A model generated the notes under the pieces. That model saw only the letters and a list, made by a program, of their open reading frames with translations. It had not been told where the DNA came from and made no database searches. Position numbers and translations under genes: made by a program. From Neptuniibacter pectenicola (GTDB lineage: Bacteria; Pseudomonadota; Gammaproteobacteria; Pseudomonadales; Balneatricaceae): DNA of 64,000 nt. Below are positions 18,050-25,621 of this stretch, piece by piece; the stretch's first letter is position 1, and the number at the start of each line of letters is the position of its first letter. The stretch is from assembly GCF_001597735.1 (NCBI RefSeq), contig NZ_LUTS01000003.1, positions 1 through 64,000 of the forward strand, read 5' to 3'.

Positions 18050-21000
18050 TTACCCCACAGCCAACTTAGCCGCCTGCTGCCACATAAAGTGAGGCATTGG
18101 CTCTTTTAACTGCCAAGTAATGCTCATCGGTTGTGAGCCTGTATGCGATACGTATTCCACTTCACCATAATTAACAAAACCCATAGTGCGGCCGTATTCA
18201 TCTTTGGTTTGTTCACGCACAAATAAAAACAGACGTTTACCAATATTTTGATGCTTGATGTACTCCAAACCACGCCCTTTGTCGGGCCTTGCGCTATTTT
18301 GCGACTGCCAGTGAAAGAGGTGTTCGTTAATCGCGTAATCGTGATACATAGTGGTGGGCGAAAATTGCTTTTCATTTTTGTTCAAGGTGACAAACATCAG
18401 TTCAATATTTTGAGCTTTAAGCGCAAACACACCTTCACGTGCTGGAGGTTGGCGCTCAAACGTAGTCGCACCAAATGCCACCAATATTTGCTCACGCGCA
18501 TAGCGAGCATGCAACTTTAATGAAACTTCAGGCAAGGCCTGCATTGTTGGTTGCTCATGCTTGGTTTTTGCTAGTTGCCAATTTAAGACATCCAATAATT
18601 CTGCTTTTAATTCACAAGAATTTAGTTTCGCTAAGCTCTGATCAATGGAATCGAATCCACATTCAGGCCCCGTTGTCTGCCAAAAATCATAATGGCACAT
18701 TAAGGCATAACGAGGGCTGCCGCCGTTAAGCATAAATTGAGTTTGGCAAAGCTGTTTTAAAAAACTTAAATAGGCATAATCATCACAGGTCAAAATTCGA
18801 TTATGGATGGCCTTTCTAAATATGTTCAGCAGATTTTCACCAAACGTATTTTCGTTGATTTCATCTTTGGCTTGCTGAACCAGCTGCGACCAGCTGCCTC
18901 GCTTATAAAGTTCATTCAAGTCGATATGAGGGTTTAGAGTTAAGAAATTCGCCAGCGTTAACGGCAGTGTGGAATGCTCTGGATACTGCCGGATCATCGC
19001 AACTAAACGCTTTAAGGTTAACGAAGCTTGGCGAATATTGCTGAGCACCATTTCTTGCGTGCGCTTGCTTAATTCAATGCGGCAACCCAGTGGCGCATGA
19101 GGGAAGCCTTGCTTTATTTCATCAGTGATCGCGCGATGACTTTTACCGACTAGAGCTCTAAATTTATTGGCAAAATCATATTCAGGACGTGAATTGCCAA
19201 CAAAATCCAACACGGTACAACATTCTTTGCCTTCGGCTAAGCGCAAACCACGGCCAAGCTGTTGCAAGAAAATGGTTAAACTTTCTGTCGGTCGTAAAAA
19301 CAGTAAGGTATCGACTTCGGGAATATCGACACCTTCGTTGAAGATATCGACCACACAGAGCACATTGATGCTGCCAGATCGAATAGCTTGTTGCTTTTGT
19401 TGCCGCTCATGGCTGTTATCACTGGTCAACACATCTGCGTTAACGCCCTTCAACAATAACTGGTGCGCCATATATTGAGCATGATCACGACTGACACAAA
19501 ACGCCAAGGCTTTCATTTGACTTATGTCGGTGACGATCTCCTGCAAACTCAGTAGTATTTTATCGAAACGCGCTTGGTTATGAGTATAAAGATTAGTGAG
19601 CTGCGCGATATCATAACGCCCACGACTCCAAGGGATCTTGCGCAGGTCGGTATCATCATCTATACCAAAATACTGAAAGGGGCAAAGATGGCGACGGTTA
19701 ATCGCTTCGGGCAAGCGAATTTCTGCCGCAATCACACCGCCAAAATCCGCTAAAATATCCCCCCCATCATGGCGCTCTGGTGTGGCAGTAAGGCCGAGTA
19801 ATATAACCGGTGAAAAATGCGCAAGCAGTGGGCGATAGCTTGATGCGGCAATATGGTGCACCTCATCAATCACAATGTAGTCATAATAGTCAGCCGTCAG
19901 GTTAAGCTGAGCAAGCTGATTGTTCAGCGTTTGAATAGACACAAACAATTGACGGTAGTGCTCTGGCGTATGCCCACCCACCCAAAGTTCACCAAAAGCG
20001 CCGTTGCGCAATACACCACGATACGCCGCTCTGGCTTGTTGTAATATTTCTTCGCGGTGTGCCACAAATAAAAAAGTGGCTTGCGGTTTTTGTTTAATAA
20101 AACGCGCAAAATCAAAGGCGGAAATCAGGGTTTTCCCTGTACCGGTTGCCGCAACCACTAAATTGCGAAAGCGCTGGTGCACACTGCGCTCAACGGCCAG
20201 TTGTTCCAATATGTCACTTTGGTGAGGAAACGGCGAGATATCAAAGAAATGCGTTGGGCTGGCCTCATAATCACCGCGCTGCTGGCTCAACGCTTTTTTG
20301 AGTTTTTCGCTACATTTTGCATCATCACTAAAATGCTCAAAATCATTAGAAGCCCAATAGGTTTCAAAGGTACTCAACGACTTATTGATAATGTGTGGAA
20401 TTTCTTGCGAAGTGATTTTTAAATTCCACTCTAAGCCATTGGTTAGTGCGGAACGCGACAGGTTAGACGAGCCTATGTAGCCAGTGTGATAGCCGGTGTT
20501 GCGCAAAAATAAATAGCTCTTAGCATGTAAACGTTCACGCTCAGTGTTGTAGCTCAGCTTCACTTGGGTATTGGGCAAACTGGCCAAATACTCCACGGCT
20601 TTGGCATCAGTCGCCCCCATATATGACGTGGTAATTATTTTTAGCTCGCGGCCGCTTGAGGTAAATTCTTCTAGCTCTTTGCGAAAAATCCGTATCCCCG
20701 CCCACTTAATAAACGACACCAACCAATAAATGGTATCCGCGGATAGAATCTCTCTTTTTAATTCAGATTCAAGGGACAAACCGGCATTGCTACCACAAAA
20801 CAGCTCACTTTGCGTTAAACCAGTTAGGGGGGAAATGTCCTTAATGTAATTTTTAAAATCGGCTGAGACCGGATTTTCGAGCTCATAGAGTGCGGTCAGA
20901 ATTTTACCTTGGCTAACAAGCAAATTGTCTTCGATAAAATCCTTATCTTGAATTTGTGTTTTTAACCATAGTAACAGCTGATTAGACAAAGCAATTTGTT

Positions 21001-21190
21001 GTTGCAATCGATCATCAGCGGCTGGAATGGAATCAATGGCGTGTTCAATAATGTGCGAGAGGAAACGAGATAACCAAGTCGATGCTTCACTGCTATTGAG
21101 CTCTCGTTCACCTACAAAGAATCGCTCACGGTCAATTCGACTAGCAATGAGCTGTGTTATTAGCTGTTCATAAATTCCTATTTGTTGCAT
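18050..21190 (-). CDS. PLD nuclease - SF2 helicase - DUF3427 protein
   Basis: A 1046-residue fusion. Residues about 140-290 form a phospholipase D-type domain with one HKD motif (LHAKSYLFLRNTG ... IGSSNLSRSAL). Residues about 320-700 are a superfamily II helicase: motif I ATGTGKT, motif II IDEVHH, motif III GLTATPER, and motif VI QQLGRGLRL. The last 300 residues match the DUF3427 region found in such proteins (COG3886/COG1061 fusions). These domains suggest DNA cleavage driven or guided by translocation, as in restriction-type defence; the target is unknown. It is 11 bp downstream of a wHTH gene and forms a two-gene unit in the island. The reading frame is intact, which argues against decay of this part. 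The biological role is inferred. Confidence 0.85.
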   Translation of the reverse strand: MQQIGIYEQLITQLIASRIDRERFFVGERELNSSEASTWLSRFLSHIIEHAIDSIPAADDRLQQQIALSNQLLLWLKTQIQDKDFIEDNLLVSQGKILTALYELENPVSADFKNYIKDISPLTGLTQSELFCGSNAGLSLESELKREILSADTIYWLVSFIKWAGIRIFRKELEEFTSSGRELKIITTSYMGATDAKAVEYLASLPNTQVKLSYNTERERLHAKSYLFLRNTGYHTGYIGSSNLSRSALTNGLEWNLKITSQEIPHIINKSLSTFETYWASNDFEHFSDDAKCSEKLKKALSQQRGDYEASPTHFFDISPFPHQSDILEQLAVERSVHQRFRNLVVAATGTGKTLISAFDFARFIKQKPQATFLFVAHREEILQQARAAYRGVLRNGAFGELWVGGHTPEHYRQLFVSIQTLNNQLAQLNLTADYYDYIVIDEVHHIAASSYRPLLAHFSPVILLGLTATPERHDGGDILADFGGVIAAEIRLPEAINRRHLCPFQYFGIDDDTDLRKIPWSRGRYDIAQLTNLYTHNQARFDKILLSLQEIVTDISQMKALAFCVSRDHAQYMAHQLLLKGVNADVLTSDNSHERQQKQQAIRSGSINVLCVVDIFNEGVDIPEVDTLLFLRPTESLTIFLQQLGRGLRLAEGKECCTVLDFVGNSRPEYDFANKFRALVGKSHRAITDEIKQGFPHAPLGCRIELSKRTQEMVLSNIRQASLTLKRLVAMIRQYPEHSTLPLTLANFLTLNPHIDLNELYKRGSWSQLVQQAKDEINENTFGENLLNIFRKAIHNRILTCDDYAYLSFLKQLCQTQFMLNGGSPRYALMCHYDFWQTTGPECGFDSIDQSLAKLNSCELKAELLDVLNWQLAKTKHEQPTMQALPEVSLKLHARYAREQILVAFGATTFERQPPAREGVFALKAQNIELMFVTLNKNEKQFSPTTMYHDYAINEHLFHWQSQNSARPDKGRGLEYIKHQNIGKRLFLFVREQTKDEYGRTMGFVNYGEVEYVSHTGSQPMSITWQLKEPMPHFMWQQAAKLAVG

Positions 21191-21201
21191 AAAAGTCCCT
21201 T

Positions 21202-21534
21202 TTATTCTAATGGCTGGATTAACAGCAGCATCGATTGATATTGCAGTTTTACCGCTAACCCATTTTGTGACTTGCGCATTTCAACTAAGTTGTACTTGCC
21301 TAGTGTTTTCAGTGTTCTCGATACATTACTCACTGCTCGTCCCGTGAGCCTAGCCAGTTCAGTTACCGACTGCGGTTGTTGTTCTGCAATCACTTTTAAT
21401 AGGTGCTGGTTTTCTTTTGATAGCACATTGGCAACCGATTTAAGTGAGTCAAACCAAATATCGACAGGGTAATCAGGGTTGGGCGTTTGACCTTTAATGC
21501 CTATTACGCAACGCGATTGTTTGACGTTTTTCAT
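21202..21534 (-). CDS. Winged-helix transcriptional regulator (COG4190/HVO_A0114-like)
   Basis: A 110-residue protein with a MarR/ArsR-like winged helix: PQSVTELARLTGRAVSNVSRTLKTLGKYNLVEMRK is split as a helix-turn-helix (about residues 54-75) plus a wing. It resembles the small HVO_A0114/COG4190 group often placed ahead of toxin-like or nuclease genes. The ATG at 21534 is chosen; a TTG at 21552 would add six residues. The helicase gene starts 11 bp after its stop, so it probably controls this operon. Confidence 0.7.
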   Translation of the reverse strand: MKNVKQSRCVIGIKGQTPNPDYPVDIWFDSLKSVANVLSKENQHLLKVIAEQQPQSVTELARLTGRAVSNVSRTLKTLGKYNLVEMRKSQNGLAVKLQYQSMLLLIQPLE

Positions 21535-21552
21535 ATTCTGTTTATTTCTCAA

Positions 21553-21971
21553 AAGCTTAGTAATACGTTACAAAGGTATACAGATAGATAAGCGACACAT
21601 CTTATCAGCCGTTGATAATCGAGCAAGTTTATTTTCTGGTTTTAATGTCCATATAGGGTAAACGAAAAATCGTTGCTGGCGACTTTGGTTTGTTACTGTT
21701 GTAGCTGAGTGGCTGGGGTCATTCTTTATTTCCTCACTGATCTGTTAAGTGCAGCTAGGAGTTTGCATGACCATTATTAGGAGTTAAACGGACGCAGTAG
21801 GCAGATAAATGCCCAGATCGTGCAGCTTTCTGAGGGTATTGCTAACAACCTGCCCCAAAAGCCCAAGGGGTAAGTGGAGTGTTAAAACACATGGAGTATG
21901 AGGCAAAGCATAAAAGTGAAACTATAACTTCTTTATCTGCTGAAAAATGAAAATATAGTTTCACTGACTCA
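21553..21971. other. Intergenic region between the wHTH-helicase unit and hipA
   Basis: About 420 bp without a convincing gene. An in-frame stretch at 21781-21873 on the plus strand encodes 30 residues ending IANNLPQKPKG and stop, perhaps the tail of a lost gene. GTAATACGTTAC at 21560-21571 is a possible operator for the wHTH gene. The right end holds a 12-bp inverted repeat listed separately. Confidence 0.5.
21915..21965. repeat. 12-bp inverted repeat downstream of hipA
   Basis: AGTGAAACTATA (21915-21926) and TATAGTTTCACT (21954-21965) are perfect inverted copies around a 27-base loop, ending 6 bp from the hipA stop codon. It may end the hipBA transcript, but there is no T run. A terminal-repeat remnant is the alternative. 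Confidence 0.7.
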
Positions 21972-23237
21972 TTAAACGTTAAACGCCGATTCTTTCATGG
22001 CCTGCTGTGCTCGGCTGATCCCTAGGCGCTTAGCAACGGTTTGCCATTGCTTAACCGCCATTAATACTTCATCGTAAATTTGCGTGGCTTGGGTTTGCGA
22101 AAGTCGGAAGAAGTCTTTCACATCAAAGGCTAGCTGGTAGTCTAAGGCGTTGTCTGCATCGGTAATATTCAGATGCAGGCCATGCTTACCCACTATCGGA
22201 TTTAAATCATAAGCGGGTGATAACTTCCAACCCTTCTTGGTTAATAAAAATCCATGATTACGCAGGTGATCATCGGTGTTGGACACCGCAATATTAAACA
22301 CGATACGTCGCCATAACTGTGCTAAATCGGCTTCGGTTTGTGCACCAGAATTGGAAATAAATTCAGCAATTTCTAAGTAGCTGGCACCTTGAGATTGTTC
22401 ACCATCATACTTTTCGTCTACAAAATGGCGAAGCTGTGTCATGGCCGATGAAAAATGCAGCCGTTTTTCACCGTCGCGGTCAAACCGTTTGGTTAAAAAG
22501 GTATGGTGCTGTGACGAAAATTGCCTGATCTCACTTGGATACATGTCAATCCCTGCCGCCAACGCCAATTCATAACAGACCATCTCCCACGCGCCCACAT
22601 CATGGGTATCGTTTAAATTGGGAAACTTAGCAATCCACAAGTGGCCTTGTTCATCTGCCACACAAGCCTTGGGCCTAGCACCGCCTAGTGATGAGCCTGG
22701 AGAAATCAGCATTTTCAACCAGCGGTAATACTCGTCACTGTCGATGTTATCGTCTTTTTCAATCTGCATTGCTGCGTGCTCTAGTTCTCGCAAATAAGCC
22801 ATTGGCGGCGCAGCAAACTCAGCGTTGTCATCTAAGAACGCAGCCGAGCCTGTTCGCTTAAATCGAATACCACCCATCCGGTAAGAGTCGTGCACGCCCA
22901 GCAGGTAATCTAGCTCGTTTAATCGACTTGTTGCTCGAATGCCTTTGCGCGCTTCAATGGCTGCACGCCGCTGCATTAAAATACGCCCCCATCTATCAGG
23001 CGATGAATCAAGAAATGCACGAAAGTTTTTATTGGCTTCATCGTTGTAGAGTTCACCGGAGTGAAGCGTCAGAATTGGATCAATTTGCAAGCGATAGGCT
23101 GAAGTTAAAAATACTTTATCGTAGGCAAAACTAAACACACCACCTCGGCTTGAATCGCTGTAAGAAAGCAGCCCTATTAGCAAAGGCGCCTCAATTGGCT
23201 GCCAGTCGGCATAGACTTCGACGATTTCACGGCTCAT
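21972..23237 (-). CDS. hipA: HipA family serine/threonine kinase toxin
   Basis: A 421-residue HipA-like kinase. The N-subdomain holds IGLLSYSDSSRGGVFSFAYD; the Gly/Ser loop is SPGSSLGGARPKA; the catalytic loop is NTDDHLRNHGFLL (Asp and Asn as in E. coli HipA NTDRHLKNF); the metal-binding motif is LSPAYDLNP. HipA kinases phosphorylate targets such as glutamyl-tRNA synthetase and halt growth; the substrate here is unknown. All catalytic motifs are present, so it is probably active. It overlaps hipB by ATGA. Confidence 0.9.
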   Translation of the reverse strand: MSREIVEVYADWQPIEAPLLIGLLSYSDSSRGGVFSFAYDKVFLTSAYRLQIDPILTLHSGELYNDEANKNFRAFLDSSPDRWGRILMQRRAAIEARKGIRATSRLNELDYLLGVHDSYRMGGIRFKRTGSAAFLDDNAEFAAPPMAYLRELEHAAMQIEKDDNIDSDEYYRWLKMLISPGSSLGGARPKACVADEQGHLWIAKFPNLNDTHDVGAWEMVCYELALAAGIDMYPSEIRQFSSQHHTFLTKRFDRDGEKRLHFSSAMTQLRHFVDEKYDGEQSQGASYLEIAEFISNSGAQTEADLAQLWRRIVFNIAVSNTDDHLRNHGFLLTKKGWKLSPAYDLNPIVGKHGLHLNITDADNALDYQLAFDVKDFFRLSQTQATQIYDEVLMAVKQWQTVAKRLGISRAQQAMKESAFNV

Positions 23238-23539
23238 CTTGAACCTTCCAGCAATTTTATATTTTGCAGCTTGATGCCGACTTCATCATGGGCGGCCATT
23301 TCTGCAAAATTACTCTCCATGCCAAGAACGGCCATAACCTTTAAGTAAGTGCCTATGGCAACGCCCGGATCACCTGCGAAGACTTTGTTCACGGTTTTAT
23401 GGTCAAAACCAGTACGTTCACACAGCAGCTTTTTGGTAAAACCACGTCTTTTCATCGCCAACAGTAAGTCCTCACCAAAATGAGTCAGGATTTTGCGCTG
23501 CTTTGGAAACAGTACATTGTGCAAATCACGCTTAGCCAT
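23234..23539 (-). CDS. hipB: HipB-like antitoxin, Xre family
   Basis: A 101-residue Xre-type helix-turn-helix protein (LLCERTGFDHKTVNKVFAGD, about residues 38-57) upstream of hipA with a 4-bp overlap, the standard antitoxin-first order. It is expected to bind and neutralise HipA and repress its own promoter through the three operators at 23553-23648. The helix-turn-helix follows a longer N-terminal arm than in E. coli HipB. Confidence 0.82.
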   Translation of the reverse strand: MAKRDLHNVLFPKQRKILTHFGEDLLLAMKRRGFTKKLLCERTGFDHKTVNKVFAGDPGVAIGTYLKVMAVLGMESNFAEMAAHDEVGIKLQNIKLLEGSR

Positions 23540-23552
23540 ATCACCAACCCAG

Positions 23553-23648
23553 GGGACTATATTCCCATTATTTAATCATTACTGGGAATATAGTCCAACT
23601 TTGAAGTCCAGACAACTCTAACATGTGAAATAAGGGACTATATTCCCA
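23553..23648. promoter_or_regulatory. Three hipBA operator copies
   Basis: GGGACTATATTCCCA occurs at 23553-23567 and 23634-23648 and, reversed with one end base changed, at 23583-23597. Each is a near-palindrome (GGGA...TCCC). Centres are 30 and 51 bp apart, near whole helical turns, so bound antitoxin dimers could sit on one DNA face. The first copy is 13 bp ahead of the hipB start codon. Confidence 0.85.
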
Positions 23649-23753
23649 CTTTACTGAATATTATCGGATTAATATCCCGCTTTTAGATTTGGTTTGCGCG
23701 TTGGCCAAGGCGATGATGTGAATCCCTGAATGCCAAAGGCCATCAAATTACAC

Positions 23754-23804
23754 TTTTATGCGCATAAAAATGTAAAACTCTGCACTTTTCTGCGCGCAAA
23801 AGTG
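23754..23804. promoter_or_regulatory. Pair of similar palindromes, orphan operator
   Basis: TTTTATGCGCATAAAA (with flanking ACAC and ATGT) and CACTTTT-CTGCGCGC-AAAAGTG share the form ACTTTT-TGCGC-AAAA and lie with centres 32 bp apart. Tandem palindromes three turns apart usually mark a repressor-controlled promoter. No gene starts next to them now. Confidence 0.5.
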
Positions 23805-23944
23805 TGAAAAGCAAGTTGAACACTCATCAGTGTATTTTACTGAACGGGCAAATGCAGCGGTTAGACATCTACGCAAGGTGACTTTAAAGGTAACAATCTG
23901 TAGATCTTGATGCCTGATATTCGACACTTAGTCTTATTTCTATT

Positions 23945-24001
23945 GGATACCATTGTATCCATATCGAGCTTATATCTATTAAAATGGATGCCATAATGTC
24001 C
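23945..24001. promoter_or_regulatory. Two related 16-bp near-palindromes
   Basis: GGATACCATTGTATCC and GGATGCCATAATGTCC match at 12 of 16 positions, each with GGAT/TCC ends, and their centres are 41 bp apart (four turns). Probably binding sites of one regulator. Confidence 0.5.
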
Positions 24002-24198
24002 ATTTCAGGCTAGGTGAGCTTTCTGCTGACTCATTACTATCGCGTAGAACCAGTAAAAAAATAGCAAAGCTATGTTGACGGAAATCGTGCTCGATAAAGC
24101 CCTTCAAAACTGCTATTTTTAGATCCTAACAGCAAGCATAAAAACGGCGTTGTTTTTCCATTGCTAACCACTAAGATTTAGTAAAAGCCAGAGGCAAG

Positions 24199-24219
24199 TG
24201 GTGGGCAGTTTGGTGGGCA
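24199..24219 (+). repeat. Two TGGTGGGCA direct repeats, possible integrase arm sites
   Basis: TGGTGGGCA at 24199-24207 and 24211-24219, 12 bp apart, about 70 bp inside the right attachment repeat. Spacing and position resemble arm-type binding sites of tyrosine recombinases. Confidence 0.45.
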
Positions 24220-24252
24220 AACAAGCATTTTTGAACGGTTTCTTTTCGATAA

Positions 24253-24292
24253 CTCATTGAGTTTGTTAGGGTCTAGACCGCTACTCAATGAG
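24253..24292. repeat. Nested palindrome abutting the right attachment repeat
   Basis: CTCATTGAGT (24253-24262) and ACTCAATGAG (24283-24292) are perfect inverted copies. The loop between them contains the perfect palindrome GGTCTAGACC. The right arm overlaps the first three bases of the attachment repeat. Confidence 0.65.
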
Positions 24293-24312
24293 CAGATTCA
24301 AAACATCGAATA
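24290..24312 (+). repeat. Right attachment repeat (23 bp)
   Basis: Perfect copy of 17825-17847. Followed by A rather than G, so the yicC frame would still stop here (TAA). Confidence 0.85.
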
Positions 24313-24335
24313 ACCACAAGCTGACCTGAGCGCAA

Positions 24336-24363
24336 AAAAACGCACCCATAGGATGCGTTTTTT
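24336..24363. terminator. Bidirectional terminator after the right island edge
   Basis: AAAAACGCA and TGCGTTTTT arms around CCCATAGGA, giving T runs on both strands. It serves the dat gene and is probably the original yicC terminator displaced by the island. Confidence 0.82.
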
Positions 24364-24381
24364 ACGATAGACGATACCTAC

Positions 24382-25245
24382 TTAGAAGTCATATTTCGTA
24401 TCGGTATAGATCTGGAACGCTTTTTCCCAAACTTCGCCCACTTCACCGTCGCCTACCGGTTTGCCGTCAAGTTGAGTCACGGGTGCGATCTCTTTTGATG
24501 AGCTGGTAATCCATAGCTCATCTGCATTGCGGACTTCGTCCATTGTGACCACACGCTCTTCTACTTTTAGCGAGCCGTCAGCTCTTAGACTGTCCAAAAT
24601 AATACGGCGGGTAATACCCGGTAGGATTTGGTTGTCCTGAATCGGTGTGATGACGACGCCATCTTTTACGATAAAGGCATTACATGAGCTGCCTTCTGTT
24701 AATTCGCCGTCGGCGTTGTACAGTAGGGCTTCATCATTTCCGGACGAGTAGCCTTCTTGGAAATGAATCACGTTACCTAGTAGCGCAGTCGATTTGATGT
24801 GGCAGCGCTGCCAGCGAAGATCTTCAGTGCTGATCATACTGTATTGAGTTACTTTCGCGCGATCTACAGGCTCTGGATCTTTAATTGGGAAGGTGAAAGC
24901 AAAGACCGTTGGTTCAACATTCTCTGGGTAGGCGTGGTAGCGCTTTACGTCAGTTCCGCGTGAGATATGAACATAGACACCTAGGTTAGCTGCTAAGTCG
25001 CTGTTGCGTGCAACAAGGTCGTCTAGAAGGGCTTTCCACTCATCGGCTGTTTTAGTGCATTTGATTTCAATTGCTGCAAGGCCATTGATCATGCGTTCGA
25101 TGTGGGGCATTAAGCCGACAGACTTACCGTTGTAGTAAGGGATAACTTCGTAGATGCCATCACCGAATAGAAAGCCTCGGTCTAGAGGAGAAATTCGTGC
25201 TTCTGACAGAGGTTGATATTCGCCATTCAGGTATGAAATGCTCAT
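24382..25245 (-). CDS. dat: D-amino acid aminotransferase
   Basis: A 287-residue class IV PLP aminotransferase of the D-alanine transaminase type, which interconverts D-alanine and 2-oxoglutarate with pyruvate and D-glutamate. The N-terminus PLDRGFLFGDGIYEVIP and the PLP-lysine motif CHIKSTALLGNV are diagnostic, as is ELTEGSSCNAFIV. Start has AAGGAAAG upstream. It is monocistronic but neighbours the D-glutamate cyclase operon, which suggests a shared role in D-glutamate balance. Branched-chain or aminodeoxychorismate activity is less likely from these motifs. Confidence 0.88.
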   Translation of the reverse strand: MSISYLNGEYQPLSEARISPLDRGFLFGDGIYEVIPYYNGKSVGLMPHIERMINGLAAIEIKCTKTADEWKALLDDLVARNSDLAANLGVYVHISRGTDVKRYHAYPENVEPTVFAFTFPIKDPEPVDRAKVTQYSMISTEDLRWQRCHIKSTALLGNVIHFQEGYSSGNDEALLYNADGELTEGSSCNAFIVKDGVVITPIQDNQILPGITRRIILDSLRADGSLKVEERVVTMDEVRNADELWITSSSKEIAPVTQLDGKPVGDGEVGEVWEKAFQIYTDTKYDF

Positions 25246-25621
25246 ACTAACTTTCCTTCCACTGATATTCGTATGGGGTCTTTCTGCTTCGTTACTGCCT
25301 ACTCAGTATAGTATGGGGTGGTAAATGGGTTTAAGTCGAGTTGGCTCGTAAGTCAATCACATGATTTACATGTGTTGGATAACCGTTAAGTTGATCCGTT
25401 GAATCTGGTGCAGCCGTTAAGCGGTGGCACAGACCGTTGGGGTGAAGCAGTAATGGGCGAAGTTTCTAGTAAAAGTTTATTTCTTTCAATACCCTAAAAA
25501 AAATAAGGCAATAATCTTGTTTGGTTGAAATATAGAGTTTTTATTTCTTCTTTTATTTGTTTTTGTAGGTTATTCGACTTTTTTTCAGGATTGTTATCTT
25601 GGCGACGGGGGCGCAGCAGGC
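25246..25621. other. Intergenic region between dat and the LysR gene
   Basis: About 375 bp without a supported gene. AT-rich towards the LysR stop codon. CACATG-ATTTA-CATGTG near 25362-25378 is the only notable inverted repeat and might be a regulator site for dat. Confidence 0.4.

Larger units (their letters stand above)
23649..24289. other. Gene-free right arm of the island, rich in palindromes
   Basis: About 640 bp with no convincing reading frame. It contains: TTTTATGCGCATAAAA (23754-23769); CACTTTT and AAAAGTG arms at 23783-23804; two related 16-bp sites GGATACCATTGTATCC (23945-23960) and GGATGCCATAATGTCC (23986-24001); a 10-bp inverted repeat AAAAATAGCA/TGCTATTTTT (24057-24066, 24111-24120); TGGTGGGCA twice (24199-24207, 24211-24219); and a nested hairpin at 24253-24292. 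This looks like the control and recombination region of a mobile element that has lost its genes. Confidence 0.6.
17825..24312. mobile_element. Genomic island inserted at the 3' end of yicC
   Basis: A perfect 23-bp direct repeat (17825-17847 and 24290-24312) flanks about 6.5 kb. The repeat begins GAGCAGATTC and ends TCGAATA and equals the last codons of yicC; the distal copy again ends in a stop (TAA in place of TAG). Content: a wHTH gene, a large nuclease-helicase, hipBA, and several hundred bases of palindromes at the right end. The 3' end of yicC is a known integration site for mobilizable islands of the MGI type in Vibrio (from memory). No tyrosine recombinase gene is visible inside, so it is either a decayed element or one moved in trans. 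Confidence 0.8.

Noticed and set aside
21781-21873. 30-codon stretch ending IANNLPQKPKG as a gene
   Set aside because: No start codon or ribosome site; at most the tail of a lost gene. Mentioned only in the intergenic note.
23553-24219. CRISPR-like array from the repeated elements in the island right arm
   Set aside because: Repeats are of different kinds, are only 9-16 bp long and have irregular spacing; no cas genes.
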